From NCBI GenBank assembly GCA_965221195.1, contig OZ244864.1, positions 558,001 through 622,000 of the forward strand: a DNA stretch of 64,000 bases, written 5' to 3'. The position numbers and the translations under genes were made by a program. Source of the DNA: Poriferisodalis sp965221195 (GTDB lineage Bacteria; Actinomycetota; Acidimicrobiia; Acidimicrobiales; Poriferisodalaceae). Numbering within the stretch: position 1 is the stretch's first letter; each line of letters begins with the position of its first letter. The notes under the pieces are model-generated. The model had not been told where the DNA came from, searched no databases, and saw only the letters and a list, made by a program, of their open reading frames with translations. Shown here one piece after another: positions 40,297-48,729 of this stretch.

Positions 40297-41301
40297 TCAC
40301 CGGCCGGGAATCGTGTGCGAGGCATGCAAAGCATCGAAGTTCTCGAGCGCTCGGCCAGCACCCAACACCACTGTCTCAAGCGGAGTCTCCGACCGCAGCA
40401 CAGGCACACGAGTCTCTGAGGCGATGCGCTGGTCAAGTCCTCGCAGCAACGATCCGCCGCCAACCAGCAGAGCCCCAGAATGCATGAGATCTTGCGCCAG
40501 CTCGGGCGGCGCCTCTCCTAAGCACTCAAGCACGGCCTCGACAATTTGGTCCACCGACTCAGTCAGCGCCAAACGCACCTCGGTGGGGGTGATGAGGAAC
40601 ATGCGAGGCAAACCGGTTGCAAGGTCACGTCCCTTCACCTCAGCATCGAATTTGTCGTCGCCGGGCCAAGCAGAACCGATGCTGATCTTCAACTCCTCAG
40701 CAGTGCGTTCGCCAATCGCAATGCCATGGACCCGTCGTGAGTGGTTCATCAATGCGCTATCGAAGTCGAACGAACCCACGCGCACGGCCTTGAGCGACAC
40801 CAAGCCACCAAGGGAGACCATGGCGATCTCAGCAGTGCCGCCGCCCACATCGATAACTAACGACCCGGTGGGCTCATGGATAGGCAGCCCAGAACCAATG
40901 GCGGCGGCAATCGGCTGCTCAATAAGTCGCACGTCGCCCACACCGGCCCGGCGCACCGCCTCAATCACCGCGCGGCGCTCAACGGGAGTGATCAACGAAG
41001 GCACGCACACAGCGACCCGAGTCCGTCCGAACCGGCCCACGCCGACACCTTGAAGGATCAGCCGGATCATGCGCTGGGTGATATCGAAGTCGGTAATGGC
41101 ACCGTTGCGCAGCGGACGAGCCGCAACGATGTAGCCCGGCGTGCGTCCGATCATCTGCCAAGCCGCACGTCCGACGGAGAGAACATCGCCTGATCTCTCG
41201 TTGAGCGCTATGACCGACGGCTCGTTGAACACGATGCCGCGGCCCCGCTCGTACACCAGCGTGTTCGCAGTGCCGAGATCGATCGCCAAGTCACGAGCCA
41301 G
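40297..41301 (-). CDS. mreB: MreB-like actin homologue, probable non-standard start
   Basis: Bacterial actin of the MreB family. Phosphate-1 motif DLAIDLGTANTLVY, connect-1, phosphate-2 VIDVGGGTAEIA, and adenosine-motif-like GALLVGGGSLLRGLDQRI are all visible, with family-normal length of about 334 residues. The conserved N-terminus (ARDLAIDLG) directly follows a CTG codon at 41299-41301. That codon has an AGAGGAG site 5-6 bases upstream, while the nearest ATG (41394) would add 31 unconserved residues and overlap the upstream gene by about 100 bp. CTG, or TTG at 41328, is therefore the likely start. No mreC, mreD or pbp genes are adjacent. Confidence 0.9.
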   Translation of the reverse strand: MARDLAIDLGTANTLVYERGRGIVFNEPSVIALNERSGDVLSVGRAAWQMIGRTPGYIVAARPLRNGAITDFDITQRMIRLILQGVGVGRFGRTRVAVCVPSLITPVERRAVIEAVRRAGVGDVRLIEQPIAAAIGSGLPIHEPTGSLVIDVGGGTAEIAMVSLGGLVSLKAVRVGSFDFDSALMNHSRRVHGIAIGERTAEELKISIGSAWPGDDKFDAEVKGRDLATGLPRMFLITPTEVRLALTESVDQIVEAVLECLGEAPPELAQDLMHSGALLVGGGSLLRGLDQRIASETRVPVLRSETPLETVVLGAGRALENFDALHASHTIPGR

Positions 41302-41761
41302 AACGTCTCCTCTGATCGTCGTCAACAATTCGCCGACGCGGTGAATGCTGCGCGCGGGACGGTGACAGTGTCGGCGGTGAATACTTGCGCTCAACTAGTC
41401 GGATGCTCCTAGATGTGCGCGGAGGTGGCGAAGGAAAATCTGGCTGGCAAACGGCTGTGCCATCAGAACCCGGGCCGCCAGAACCCGGGCCGCCAGAACC
41501 CGGCCCGCCAGAACCCGGCCCGTCAGAACCCGGCTGTGAACGGTCGGTCAGTTTGTCGCGTCGCCGAAACTTTTCGCGGAAACCAGGCGGGGAAATCGGC
41601 TCATCAGTTTCGCGCGGCGCCATCGCCTGCAGCTTTTGGTGGAACGGCTCCGTCTCGTCATCGGTCACACGCCCGCGCTGATATCGGGCACTTGCACCGA
41701 GCACAAGCATCCCCACCAGCGGTACCACCACCGCAATAGACAAGAACAGCAACGAGTTCAT
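41291..41761 (-). CDS. Small membrane protein with Gly/Pro/Ser repeat
   Basis: Not recognised. 156 residues: one N-terminal helix (about 4-24), a charged middle (RVTDDETEPFHQKLQ), five copies of a GPGSG(G/D) unit and a basic C-terminus. Start ATG overlaps the moaE stop (ATGA) and the end overlaps the mreB CTG start by about 11 bp, which supports a real, coupled gene. The repeat is encoded by a 15-bp tandem array. Orientation suggests a short periplasmic or cytoplasmic disordered tail. Confidence 0.7.
   Translation of the reverse strand: MNSLLFLSIAVVVPLVGMLVLGASARYQRGRVTDDETEPFHQKLQAMAPRETDEPISPPGFREKFRRRDKLTDRSQPGSDGPGSGGPGSGGPGSGGPGSDGTAVCQPDFPSPPPRTSRSIRLVERKYSPPTLSPSRAQHSPRRRIVDDDQRRRSGS
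41464..41535. repeat. 15-bp tandem array (about 4.7 copies)
   Basis: cagaacccgggccgc and close variants repeat at 41464, 41479, 41494, 41509 and 41524. The array encodes the GPGSGG repeat of the overlying minus-strand gene. Confidence 0.95.
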
Positions 41762-42294
41762 GGCTGAGGCACTTCGGCAATCGGCTGCGATTGCAGGCCC
41801 CAGTCAACCCCGCCGTCGTGATGCTCTTGTTTCCAGATCGGCACTGTGGCCTTCAAGGTATCTATGCCGAAACGCGCGGCAGCGAATGCCGCCTCCCGAT
41901 GCGGTGCTGACACCGCGACTACCACCGAGCTATCGGCGAGTGACAATTCGCCCAATCTGTGCAGCAGCGCGGCTTTGCGAATAGGTGGCCATCTGCGACG
42001 CATCTCAACGGCAATCTCCTCCAGCCGTGGCGCAACTTCGGACTCGTACGCCTCATAGGTCAGATGAGTCACGCCGGTGCGGTGCTGCGCATGGTCACGA
42101 ACCGTGCCCGAGAACAGCACCACTGCTCCGGCCGCTGGATCAAGCGCCCACTCATAGACAGCAGCAATCGGCAGGTCCTCATAAGTCAGCTCCACCCAAG
42201 TGTCGGCTAGATCCGTCGTGGCTGCATGCGGCAGTGCCATATGCAGCGAGTTACTGGTCATTGCGTTGCCGGTATCGGATGGCACTGCCTCCAT
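41758..42294 (-). CDS. moaE: Molybdopterin synthase catalytic subunit MoaE
   Basis: Transfers sulfur from MoaD thiocarboxylate to cyclic pyranopterin phosphate to make molybdopterin. About 178 residues from ATG 42294 (ATG 42261 also possible). GAVVLFSGTVRDHAQHR, LTYEAYESEVAPRLEEI, LLHRLGELSLADSSVVVAVSAPHR and the C-terminal PIWKQEHHDGGVDW, with the active-site Lys, are typical. No other moa genes are in the window. It precedes the repeat-bearing membrane protein gene with a 4-bp overlap. Confidence 0.95.
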   Translation of the reverse strand: MEAVPSDTGNAMTSNSLHMALPHAATTDLADTWVELTYEDLPIAAVYEWALDPAAGAVVLFSGTVRDHAQHRTGVTHLTYEAYESEVAPRLEEIAVEMRRRWPPIRKAALLHRLGELSLADSSVVVAVSAPHREAAFAAARFGIDTLKATVPIWKQEHHDGGVDWGLQSQPIAEVPQP

Positions 42295-42296
42295 GG

Positions 42297-43259
42297 CTAC
42301 AAAGCGTAGGAGCGCCGGAGCCAAGCTGCGGCAGCCCAGCCGCCTGCGACGATCACCCCCCCGGCGCCGGCCAGCATGACGTACTGGCGCTGACGTGCAT
42401 TGAGGTCGTCCCATGGCATCCCGGCATCGGCGACCACGTACGCCTGCGCGCTGCTGAAACGAGGTTCCCAGCCAGCGGCGCGGAGCCGATCATTGGCCAC
42501 CACCCAGCTGTACCGGGTGTAGGGCAGCAAACCTTCCGGCGCTGCATGGCCCACCCGGCCGGCCACGTAGCGATCAAGCCGCCTAGGCGCCGGTAGCGGC
42601 AGGCGGATCTTTGGTCGCGCTCCCAACAAGGCCCGCAGCTCACTAGGTGACAGCCAACCGTCGGGGGCCACGTTGAAAGCGCCCGACAGGCGCTGCTGCA
42701 CGGCTAGCACCACCGCAGATGCCAAGTCGTCGAGGTGCAAGAACTGCACCGGGGGATCATCGCTGCCGGTTCGGATGGGTGCAGCCGCCAGCATCGCCTC
42801 CCCGATCGGTCCTCCTAGACCGCTTGAAACCACCGGCGCCGGTCGCAAGATGGCAGCCTCACCCCCACGCTCAGCCCAGCCCAGCACCGTCCGCTCCGCA
42901 TCGGCGTGATGAACGGCGAACGACGACTCCGGATTCGGTCGCACCGGCAGGTCCTCTGAGATCGGTGTCGGATGATGTGGCCACGCGCCGTACACGCTGG
43001 CGCTCGACACCAACGTCACATGCGGCACATCGGCTGCGGCCAACACTCGTCGCAGACGGTCAGAGGTGATCTCGCGTGTCAGCCTCAAATGCACCAGCGC
43101 GTCAGCCCCACAAAGATCACGACGCAAACGCTCAACCGGAGCGTCCGTCAGCGGGTCAACATCGACAACATCGAACGACTGCGCCAGCCACTGCAGCACG
43201 CGAGTGCCAATCCTTCCAGACGTACCCGACACCGCTACCCGGCGAGGGTCCCAATCCAT
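42297..43259 (-). CDS. NAD(P)-dependent sugar-epimerase-like protein
   Basis: Extended short-chain dehydrogenase/reductase, 320 residues. The N-terminal Rossmann motif is SGTSGRIG (11-18). SSASVYGAWPH supplies the Ser and Tyr region, but the usual YxxxK is not obvious (HHADAER follows), so the catalytic Lys may be missing and the reaction is unclear. A C-terminal hydrophobic segment (LAGAGGVIVAGGWAAAAW) suggests a membrane anchor, unusual for the family. It starts 63 bp from the divergent zincin gene. Confidence 0.85.
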   Translation of the reverse strand: MDWDPRRVAVSGTSGRIGTRVLQWLAQSFDVVDVDPLTDAPVERLRRDLCGADALVHLRLTREITSDRLRRVLAAADVPHVTLVSSASVYGAWPHHPTPISEDLPVRPNPESSFAVHHADAERTVLGWAERGGEAAILRPAPVVSSGLGGPIGEAMLAAAPIRTGSDDPPVQFLHLDDLASAVVLAVQQRLSGAFNVAPDGWLSPSELRALLGARPKIRLPLPAPRRLDRYVAGRVGHAAPEGLLPYTRYSWVVANDRLRAAGWEPRFSSAQAYVVADAGMPWDDLNARQRQYVMLAGAGGVIVAGGWAAAAWLRRSYAL

Positions 43260-43322
43260 GCCCGCTCAGACCAGTCGCTCGCTGCGGGTCACAAGTTCAC
43301 GCAGCGGCCCTACGATTCTGCT

Positions 43323-44465
43323 GTGGCCGAAGACGCTGGCAACGATGCCTTTGGAGCCGACCCATTTAGAGGCATCCCGTTCCTCGGCGACATCGCTTCC
43401 ATGCTCAGCAACGACGCATCCCTTTGGGAAGGGGCCCGCCAGACAGCCACCCAGCTCGCTGTCGGTAGTGGACCCGAGCACAACGTGGACCCGGCCGTCC
43501 GACACCGTTTGAGCGAAATCGGCCGAGTAGCCGAACTGCACATAGCTCATGTGACTCATCTCGACGTTGTCCCTATCCGCATTGAGCCTGTCACACGCTC
43601 AGGCTGGGCGGCGGCCGCTCTCGATGCCATCCGCCCGCTCATGGACCGACTGTCGGCACGTCTCGCCGCCGAATCGACCCAAGATCCCATCGCCAGCTTG
43701 TTCGGGATGATGAGTCCGATGACGGTTGCTATGACAGCCGGCATGATGGCCGGCCACCTTGGGGCCAAAGCGTTCGGTAACTCCGACCTCGGCGTGCCCA
43801 TGGATCGCGTCCTGATCGTGCCCGCCAACATCTCTGACTTCGCCTCAGAATGGAGCCTCGACATCGACGATGTGATGCTCTGGGTGGCCATCCGTGAGCA
43901 CGCTATGCATTCGGTGCTGGCCGTGCCGCATGTGAGCGCTGAACTCAACGGACTCCTCCTGCGCCACGTGGAAGGCTTCCAACGCAGCAACAGCGCTTTT
44001 GAGGAGATGGCAGACCTAGACCTTGAGGGGCTAGACGACCCATCGCAGCTCACAAATCAGCTCCAGCGCATTTTCGGCAACCCTGAACTGCTGCTAGGCG
44101 TCTGTAGGGACGACAGCCAAAACGACATCGTGCTACGGCTTGAGACGCTGCTCAGCGTTGTGCATGCCCATATCGACGATGTGGTCGCCCAAGCCGGCTC
44201 GCGTCTCATCGGCGGCTTCGGGGCACTCAGCGAGGCGGTGCGTCGCCGCCAGTTCACACAAGGAGCCGACTTTGCCGACCGGCTTTTGGGTGTGCGACTA
44301 AGCGCCGAGGCTCGTGAACAGGGTGAGGCCTTCATTGTCGGCGTGATTGAGCGGGCCGGGAGGGACGGACTCGCCCGCCTGTTCGAACCTGGTTCGCTGC
44401 CCACGCCTAGCGAGGTGGCTGCACCTGGGCTGTGGCTGGCCCGTCTCGAATTGCCATCGGATTAG
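43323..44465 (+). CDS. DUF2342 zincin-like protein with degenerate metal site
   Basis: 380 residues from GTG 43323. The fold markers GMMAGHLGAKAFG, VLIVPANI and FADRLLGVRLS match the actinobacterial zinc-dependent hydrolase-like family (PF10103). Where active members have HExxH (WVALHExxH), this protein reads WVAIREHAMH, and the later EGxxD-type segment reads HAHIDDVV. The canonical metal ligands are thus absent or rearranged. No Shine-Dalgarno is visible. A TACGAT -10-like and a GTCACA -35-like hexamer 17 bp apart end 7 bp before the GTG, which suggests a leaderless mRNA. The last 4 bp overlap the convergent MFS gene. Confidence 0.85.
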   Translation: MAEDAGNDAFGADPFRGIPFLGDIASMLSNDASLWEGARQTATQLAVGSGPEHNVDPAVRHRLSEIGRVAELHIAHVTHLDVVPIRIEPVTRSGWAAAALDAIRPLMDRLSARLAAESTQDPIASLFGMMSPMTVAMTAGMMAGHLGAKAFGNSDLGVPMDRVLIVPANISDFASEWSLDIDDVMLWVAIREHAMHSVLAVPHVSAELNGLLLRHVEGFQRSNSAFEEMADLDLEGLDDPSQLTNQLQRIFGNPELLLGVCRDDSQNDIVLRLETLLSVVHAHIDDVVAQAGSRLIGGFGALSEAVRRRQFTQGADFADRLLGVRLSAEAREQGEAFIVGVIERAGRDGLARLFEPGSLPTPSEVAAPGLWLARLELPSD

Positions 44466-45742
44466 CTCGCACCGCTGCGGCGGTCGCCCCTCTGGGAGAT
44501 CCGAGTCCGCACCCGAGCGGCAATGACCGCTGAAGGAGGACGGCGGCCTCGGGCCAAGGCCCACAGCCCTCCGCCGTAGAGCAATGCCGCGGCCATTGCC
44601 GCGGCAGCCAGCAGCAGTGCCCCCGCTCGCAGCGGCAGAATGCCGCTCGGCGCTGCCACGGGCACCAGTCCGCCGATCACCCACATGAGCTGAAATCGCG
44701 TCTCGAAACGGGCAAACGTGCGGCCTCGGTCGGCCGGTGCCTCGTCGCGCTGCACGATCGCGTCAAAGCACAGCTTGCCCAACGCCGACATGAACCCGAT
44801 AACTAGAGCCAACACCAGCACTGAGCCCCGGTCGGGCGAGGTCACCACGTAGAACGACATGACAGCACCAAGCAACAGTGCGCAAGCAAGCAGTAGCTCT
44901 TCGCGAACACGGCGCCGCAGCCATGGCGCCCCGACAGCACCAAGCAACTGACCGACTGCGCTGGCCGCGAACATGATGCCGAACCACCAAGGAGCAGCGT
45001 CGTCGGTGCGCAGCCAAAAGGCGATCAGGAACAGTGTGAAACCGGTCATGGCGCGCACGACACCCATGGCTGAGCCAGCCAGCAGCATGGCACCTCGCCG
45101 GGCAGTCGATGGGACCGGTGCCGGCGCAGACATACCGAGGGTCCCGGCCTCAGATGGGGAGGCAGCAACGACTCGGCGAGGCCGCACAGCAAAGCGGGGC
45201 AGCCGCGCCGCAGGAAACGTCATCAGCACGAACACCACCGCCGCCAGCACCAGCACCCAACGCGAAGATGCCAGACTCAACAGGACACCCGGCCCTGCCG
45301 CCAGCGCGCCCCCCAGCCCGCTCAGCAGCATCAGCTTCGAGTTGGCCTCCACTAGGTCGCGCTCTTCACGCACTAGCCCCGGTACCAAAGCGCTCTTGGC
45401 TACGTGGTACGTCTTGCCTGCGACCAGCGCGCCAAACGCCTCGGGAAACAACAGCAACGAATCGAGGTGCCGAACCATCAGCAAAGCAAGTACCGCCCGA
45501 GCGACGCCCGCACCGATAATCATCCCCCGCCGTCCGCCGCGGGCGCGATCCACCAACGGCCCAATGAGCGGCCCGACCACCGCGAACGGCGCCATCGTCA
45601 CCAGCAGGTACAGCGCAACCCTGGGCCTAGCAGCGGCAGGATCTAGGCTGAAGAACAACGAACCAGCCAACGCAATCGCAACCAACGCATCACCGGCCGC
45701 CGACAGCAGATGCGCTCGGGCAAGCCAAGTGAAGGGCTGCAT
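44462..45742 (-). CDS. Major facilitator superfamily transporter
   Basis: 426 residues with about 12 predicted helices. The loop GPLIGPLVDRARGGRRGMI between helices 2 and 3 fits the MFS A-motif, and VPGLVREERDLVEANSKLMLLS resembles the MFS_3/enterobactin-exporter-like group. The substrate cannot be told. The C-terminal tail is basic. It is convergent with the zincin gene (4-bp overlap) and lies 93 bp downstream of regX3 on the same strand. Confidence 0.88.
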   Translation of the reverse strand: MQPFTWLARAHLLSAAGDALVAIALAGSLFFSLDPAAARPRVALYLLVTMAPFAVVGPLIGPLVDRARGGRRGMIIGAGVARAVLALLMVRHLDSLLLFPEAFGALVAGKTYHVAKSALVPGLVREERDLVEANSKLMLLSGLGGALAAGPGVLLSLASSRWVLVLAAVVFVLMTFPAARLPRFAVRPRRVVAASPSEAGTLGMSAPAPVPSTARRGAMLLAGSAMGVVRAMTGFTLFLIAFWLRTDDAAPWWFGIMFAASAVGQLLGAVGAPWLRRRVREELLLACALLLGAVMSFYVVTSPDRGSVLVLALVIGFMSALGKLCFDAIVQRDEAPADRGRTFARFETRFQLMWVIGGLVPVAAPSGILPLRAGALLLAAAAMAAALLYGGGLWALARGRRPPSAVIAARVRTRISQRGDRRSGAS

Positions 45743-45835
45743 CGGCTGCTACGCCGTACCGCAGATACCGCAGGATGTCATGGCCCCCATTGTGCGCTGT
45801 GGGCGATACCTCAAGTGCGACCTGAACTCAGCTCG

Positions 45836-46522
45836 TCACGCCCGCTCGTATCGATAGCCCAAACCCCGAACAGTGATTATGCGTCTCGGGTTGGACGGGT
45901 CGTCTTCGATCTTGGCCCGAAGACGCTTCACATGCACATCGATGGTCTTGGTGTCGCCGACGTAGTTGTAGCCCCACACGTTCTGCATCAGGCTGTCACG
46001 GGTTACCACCCGGCCGACGTGGCTGAGCAGAAAGGCCAGCAGCTCAAACTCCTTCAGCGCCAGCAGCACTAGTTCGCCGCGGAGCCGCAACTCGTGTCGG
46101 TCGATGTCGAGCATCACATCGCCTTCAACCAGACAGGTGGCATCGGGTTCAACTGACGGCGGTGGGGCTCGCCGCAGCACTGCTCGCATGCGGGCCACCA
46201 GTTCGCGCATTCGGTACGGCTTACAGACATAGTCGTCCGCGCCGACTTCCAGCCCCACCACGGCATCAATCTCCTCGCCACGGGCGGTCACCATGATCAA
46301 CGGCACCCGGGTCGTCTTGCGGAGCTCTCGGCACACATCTAGCCCTGACATGCCCGGCAGCATCACGTCAAGTAGAACCAGATCGGGCTCCGACTCGTTG
46401 ACTTGTGCCAAAGCAGATCGTCCGTCGGCGGCTACGCGAACCTCAAAGCCCTCGCGCCGTAAGCCCACCGAGAGTGCCTCAGTGAAAGACGGCTCGTCGT
46501 CCACTACTAGTACTGATGTCAT
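45836..46522 (-). CDS. regX3: OmpR-type response regulator RegX3/PhoB-like
   Basis: 228 residues: receiver domain with Asp8/Asp9, phospho-acceptor Asp52, Thr79 and Lys101, then a winged-helix DNA-binding domain (YVGDTKTIDVHVKRLRAKIE). It controls phosphate-starvation genes in actinobacteria. It is translationally coupled to the sensor kinase gene (ATGA overlap) and is the last gene of the pst-pho operon. The 11-nt GTTCAC repeats upstream of pstS fit the known operator type of this family, so autoregulation is likely. Confidence 0.95.
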   Translation of the reverse strand: MTSVLVVDDEPSFTEALSVGLRREGFEVRVAADGRSALAQVNESEPDLVLLDVMLPGMSGLDVCRELRKTTRVPLIMVTARGEEIDAVVGLEVGADDYVCKPYRMRELVARMRAVLRRAPPPSVEPDATCLVEGDVMLDIDRHELRLRGELVLLALKEFELLAFLLSHVGRVVTRDSLMQNVWGYNYVGDTKTIDVHVKRLRAKIEDDPSNPRRIITVRGLGYRYERA

Positions 46523-48006
46523 GTGTCTGCCTGTTCCGCAATAGTCACGAGCGAGGGAAACCTGAGCGTGAACGTCGTGCCGACACCTTCGCTTGACGTC
46601 AGCATCACTTCGCCGCCGTGGTTCGCCACCACATGCCGCACGATGCTGAGGCCCAAGCCAGTGCCACCGGTGGCACGAGCACGGGCCTTGTCCACCCGGT
46701 AAAAGCGCTCAAAGACCCGTTCGGTCTCATCGGCGGGAATGCCGATGCCTTCGTCCGCGACGACGATGTCCACCCACGCCCGCGGCACAGTACGCAGCGG
46801 GGCCTCAGAATCGGCGATTTCAGAGACATTTCTTGGAGTGTCCGTTGCCTCTGCGTCGAATATCACGGCGTTGAACACCCCCGAAGATCTACCGCGTGCA
46901 TCTGATGTGTCTGCGGTGGCCAACGCATCAGACCAAGTTTGATGCTCTGTTTGATGCTCTGCTTGACGCTCTTCGCCCCAAGACACTGCGCTGATACGCA
47001 CCTGCGAACCTGGATCGCTGTACTTGATGGCATTGTCAACCAAGTTGCCGACGGCGCGCATCAACTGACCCCGGTCGGCGCGCAGCACAATAGATGGCTC
47101 GTCACCCGCGGCGGGCTCGTCGGATTCGATAGGTCGCACTAGCTCCACGTCATGGCGACGAGCATGTTCGGAATACTGGTGTGCTACCTCACACAGCAAC
47201 GGCACCACCGGTACTGCCTCAGGCCGCAGTGAGCCCTCCAGCTCAACTTGGCTCAGCTCAAGCAGATCGTCAATAATGTGCCGCACCCGGTCGGCTTCGG
47301 CGCCGATGCGGTCCACTAGCCGGGACCGTACGAGTGCGTCTTCTTCTTGGCTCAGCGTCTCAGACAACAACATGATCGCACCTACGGGCGTGCGCAGCTC
47401 GTGGCTCAAGTTGGCCACGAAGTCACGCCGCACCTCGTCTATGCGGGCACCTTCGGTTCGGTCTGCGATCACTGCCACCGCGCCCAGTGCATGACCGTCG
47501 CTACGGACCGGATGCGCTGAGACTTCAATCACCTGCGGTGGCGGGCCAGTGAGCCTCACAGCGCGCGAACGTGCGTGCCCTGCCTGCGCTGATTCCAGCA
47601 GTTCCCGCACGCATGCACCCACGAGCGCCATGGCGTCGCGCGCTGACATCATCTCATCAGCCAGCGCGTTGCTGACGCGCACGTTGCCGTCCTCGTCCGC
47701 CACCACGATGCCTATCGCCAGTTCGTTCATCGCAAGCTGCCAGCGGGCGCGATCTCGCTCAGCCAAGTTGGCAGTCATCGCTGCTGTGGTGGCCACCGAC
47801 TCCATGTGGCTCAACCAGTCATCCAACCGGTACCGCCCGATGTCGGCCTCGCCGGGCCGTCGTACGTCATCCTCGCTCTGGCTGACGAACAAATGCACGA
47901 CCCGACTCAAACGTTCAGTCGCCGATCTGCGTTCTCGCGCCGACACCGCCACGACTATCGCCAGACCGAGTGCCAAAAAGCACGCAATGACCGTCAGCGC
48001 TATCAC
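46519..48006 (-). CDS. senX3: Phosphate sensor histidine kinase SenX3-like, with an insertion in the ATPase domain
   Basis: 495 residues: one N-terminal helix (3-22), a PAS-like domain (about 85-185), a HisKA domain with phospho-His202 (NLSHELRTPVG) and an HATPase domain. The N-box (NLVDNAIKYSD, about 321-331) and G1 box (DEGIGIP, about 418) are roughly 90 residues apart. This is about 60-65 more than usual, owing to an Ala/Asp/Ser-rich insert that begins with an EHQT tandem repeat. The G2 box GGTGLGLSI is intact. Overlaps phoU and regX3 by four bases each. Confidence 0.94.
   Translation of the reverse strand: MIALTVIACFLALGLAIVVAVSARERRSATERLSRVVHLFVSQSEDDVRRPGEADIGRYRLDDWLSHMESVATTAAMTANLAERDRARWQLAMNELAIGIVVADEDGNVRVSNALADEMMSARDAMALVGACVRELLESAQAGHARSRAVRLTGPPPQVIEVSAHPVRSDGHALGAVAVIADRTEGARIDEVRRDFVANLSHELRTPVGAIMLLSETLSQEEDALVRSRLVDRIGAEADRVRHIIDDLLELSQVELEGSLRPEAVPVVPLLCEVAHQYSEHARRHDVELVRPIESDEPAAGDEPSIVLRADRGQLMRAVGNLVDNAIKYSDPGSQVRISAVSWGEERQAEHQTEHQTWSDALATADTSDARGRSSGVFNAVIFDAEATDTPRNVSEIADSEAPLRTVPRAWVDIVVADEGIGIPADETERVFERFYRVDKARARATGGTGLGLSIVRHVVANHGGEVMLTSSEGVGTTFTLRFPSLVTIAEQADT
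46939..46972. repeat. 12-bp in-frame repeat inside the kinase gene
   Basis: ttgatgctctg recurs at 46939-46949 and 46951-46961 with a degenerate third copy to 46972. Encodes (A/T)EHQTEHQT in the ATPase-domain insert. Confidence 0.85.
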
Positions 48007-48710
48007 ATCTCGCCCTGCTCCCGACGAGCTCGAGCCCGATTAGCGCCCGAGTGCTCGGGTAGCTCTCCGGTCACCAAGAACTCAACGCGCTGTGCAACGT
48101 TCACCGCATGGTCGCCGATGCGCTCAAAGAAGCGGCCCACGACTGCCAACTGGACCGCATCGGCAATAGTGACCTTGCCGCGCTCATGCGACGCGAACAC
48201 CGACACGATGTATTCGTTGTGCAGATCGTCAAGCACGTCGTCGATTTCGTTGAGCACCGACGCCAAACCTGCATCGCGGTCCGCGTACGCATCCATCGCC
48301 ATCACGGTGAGTCGTACCGCCTGCTGACGCATCCGGTCGATGAGGCCGCGCACCCTGGGCTCAAGTTCGGTGCCGTGCAGTCGGGCGACCGCCTTGGCGA
48401 TGTTGGTGACAAGATCGCCGCTGCGTTCCAGTTCGGAGATCATCCGCAAGTCGGTCAGGATCGTGCGCAGATCTACTGCCACTGGCTGCTGGAGGGCCAG
48501 CAGCCGGACACATTTCTCCTCGGCCTCCAAGCTGAGCAAGTCAAGTTCGTCGTCAGCCGCGATGATCTGGTCGGCGCCGCCTATGTCACCGGAGAGCAGC
48601 GCAGCAGCAACCGCTGAGATCCCCTCAGCCACCAAGCCGCCCATCTGCACAAGGTCCGCACGAACCTCGTCCATCAATTGGTGGAAGTCGGTCCGTACTT
48701 CTTCAGTCAT
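48003..48710 (-). CDS. phoU: Phosphate signalling protein PhoU
   Basis: All-helical two-repeat protein that links the Pst transporter to the kinase. VRTDFHQLMDEVRADLVQMG, ADDELDLLSLEAEEKC, DLRTILTDLRMISELERSGDLVTNIAK and VGRFFERIGDHAVNVAQRVEFLVTGE are the conserved PhoU boxes, with the metal-binding ExxD patterns. ATG 48710 is preferred; an ATG at 48740 would overlap pstB by 11 bp. About 235 residues. Confidence 0.95.
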   Translation of the reverse strand: MTEEVRTDFHQLMDEVRADLVQMGGLVAEGISAVAAALLSGDIGGADQIIAADDELDLLSLEAEEKCVRLLALQQPVAVDLRTILTDLRMISELERSGDLVTNIAKAVARLHGTELEPRVRGLIDRMRQQAVRLTVMAMDAYADRDAGLASVLNEIDDVLDDLHNEYIVSVFASHERGKVTIADAVQLAVVGRFFERIGDHAVNVAQRVEFLVTGELPEHSGANRARARREQGEM

Positions 48711-48729
48711 CGTCACAGTGTGGCGCAGC

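Noticed and set aside
41464..41535. CRISPR or terminator array
   Set aside because: 15-bp units without spacers encode a Gly/Pro/Ser repeat in a coupled gene.
42972..43322. Upstream extension of the zincin-like gene
   Set aside because: It runs antisense through the epimerase gene and is not conserved-looking; GTG 43323 with promoter-like hexamers is a better start.
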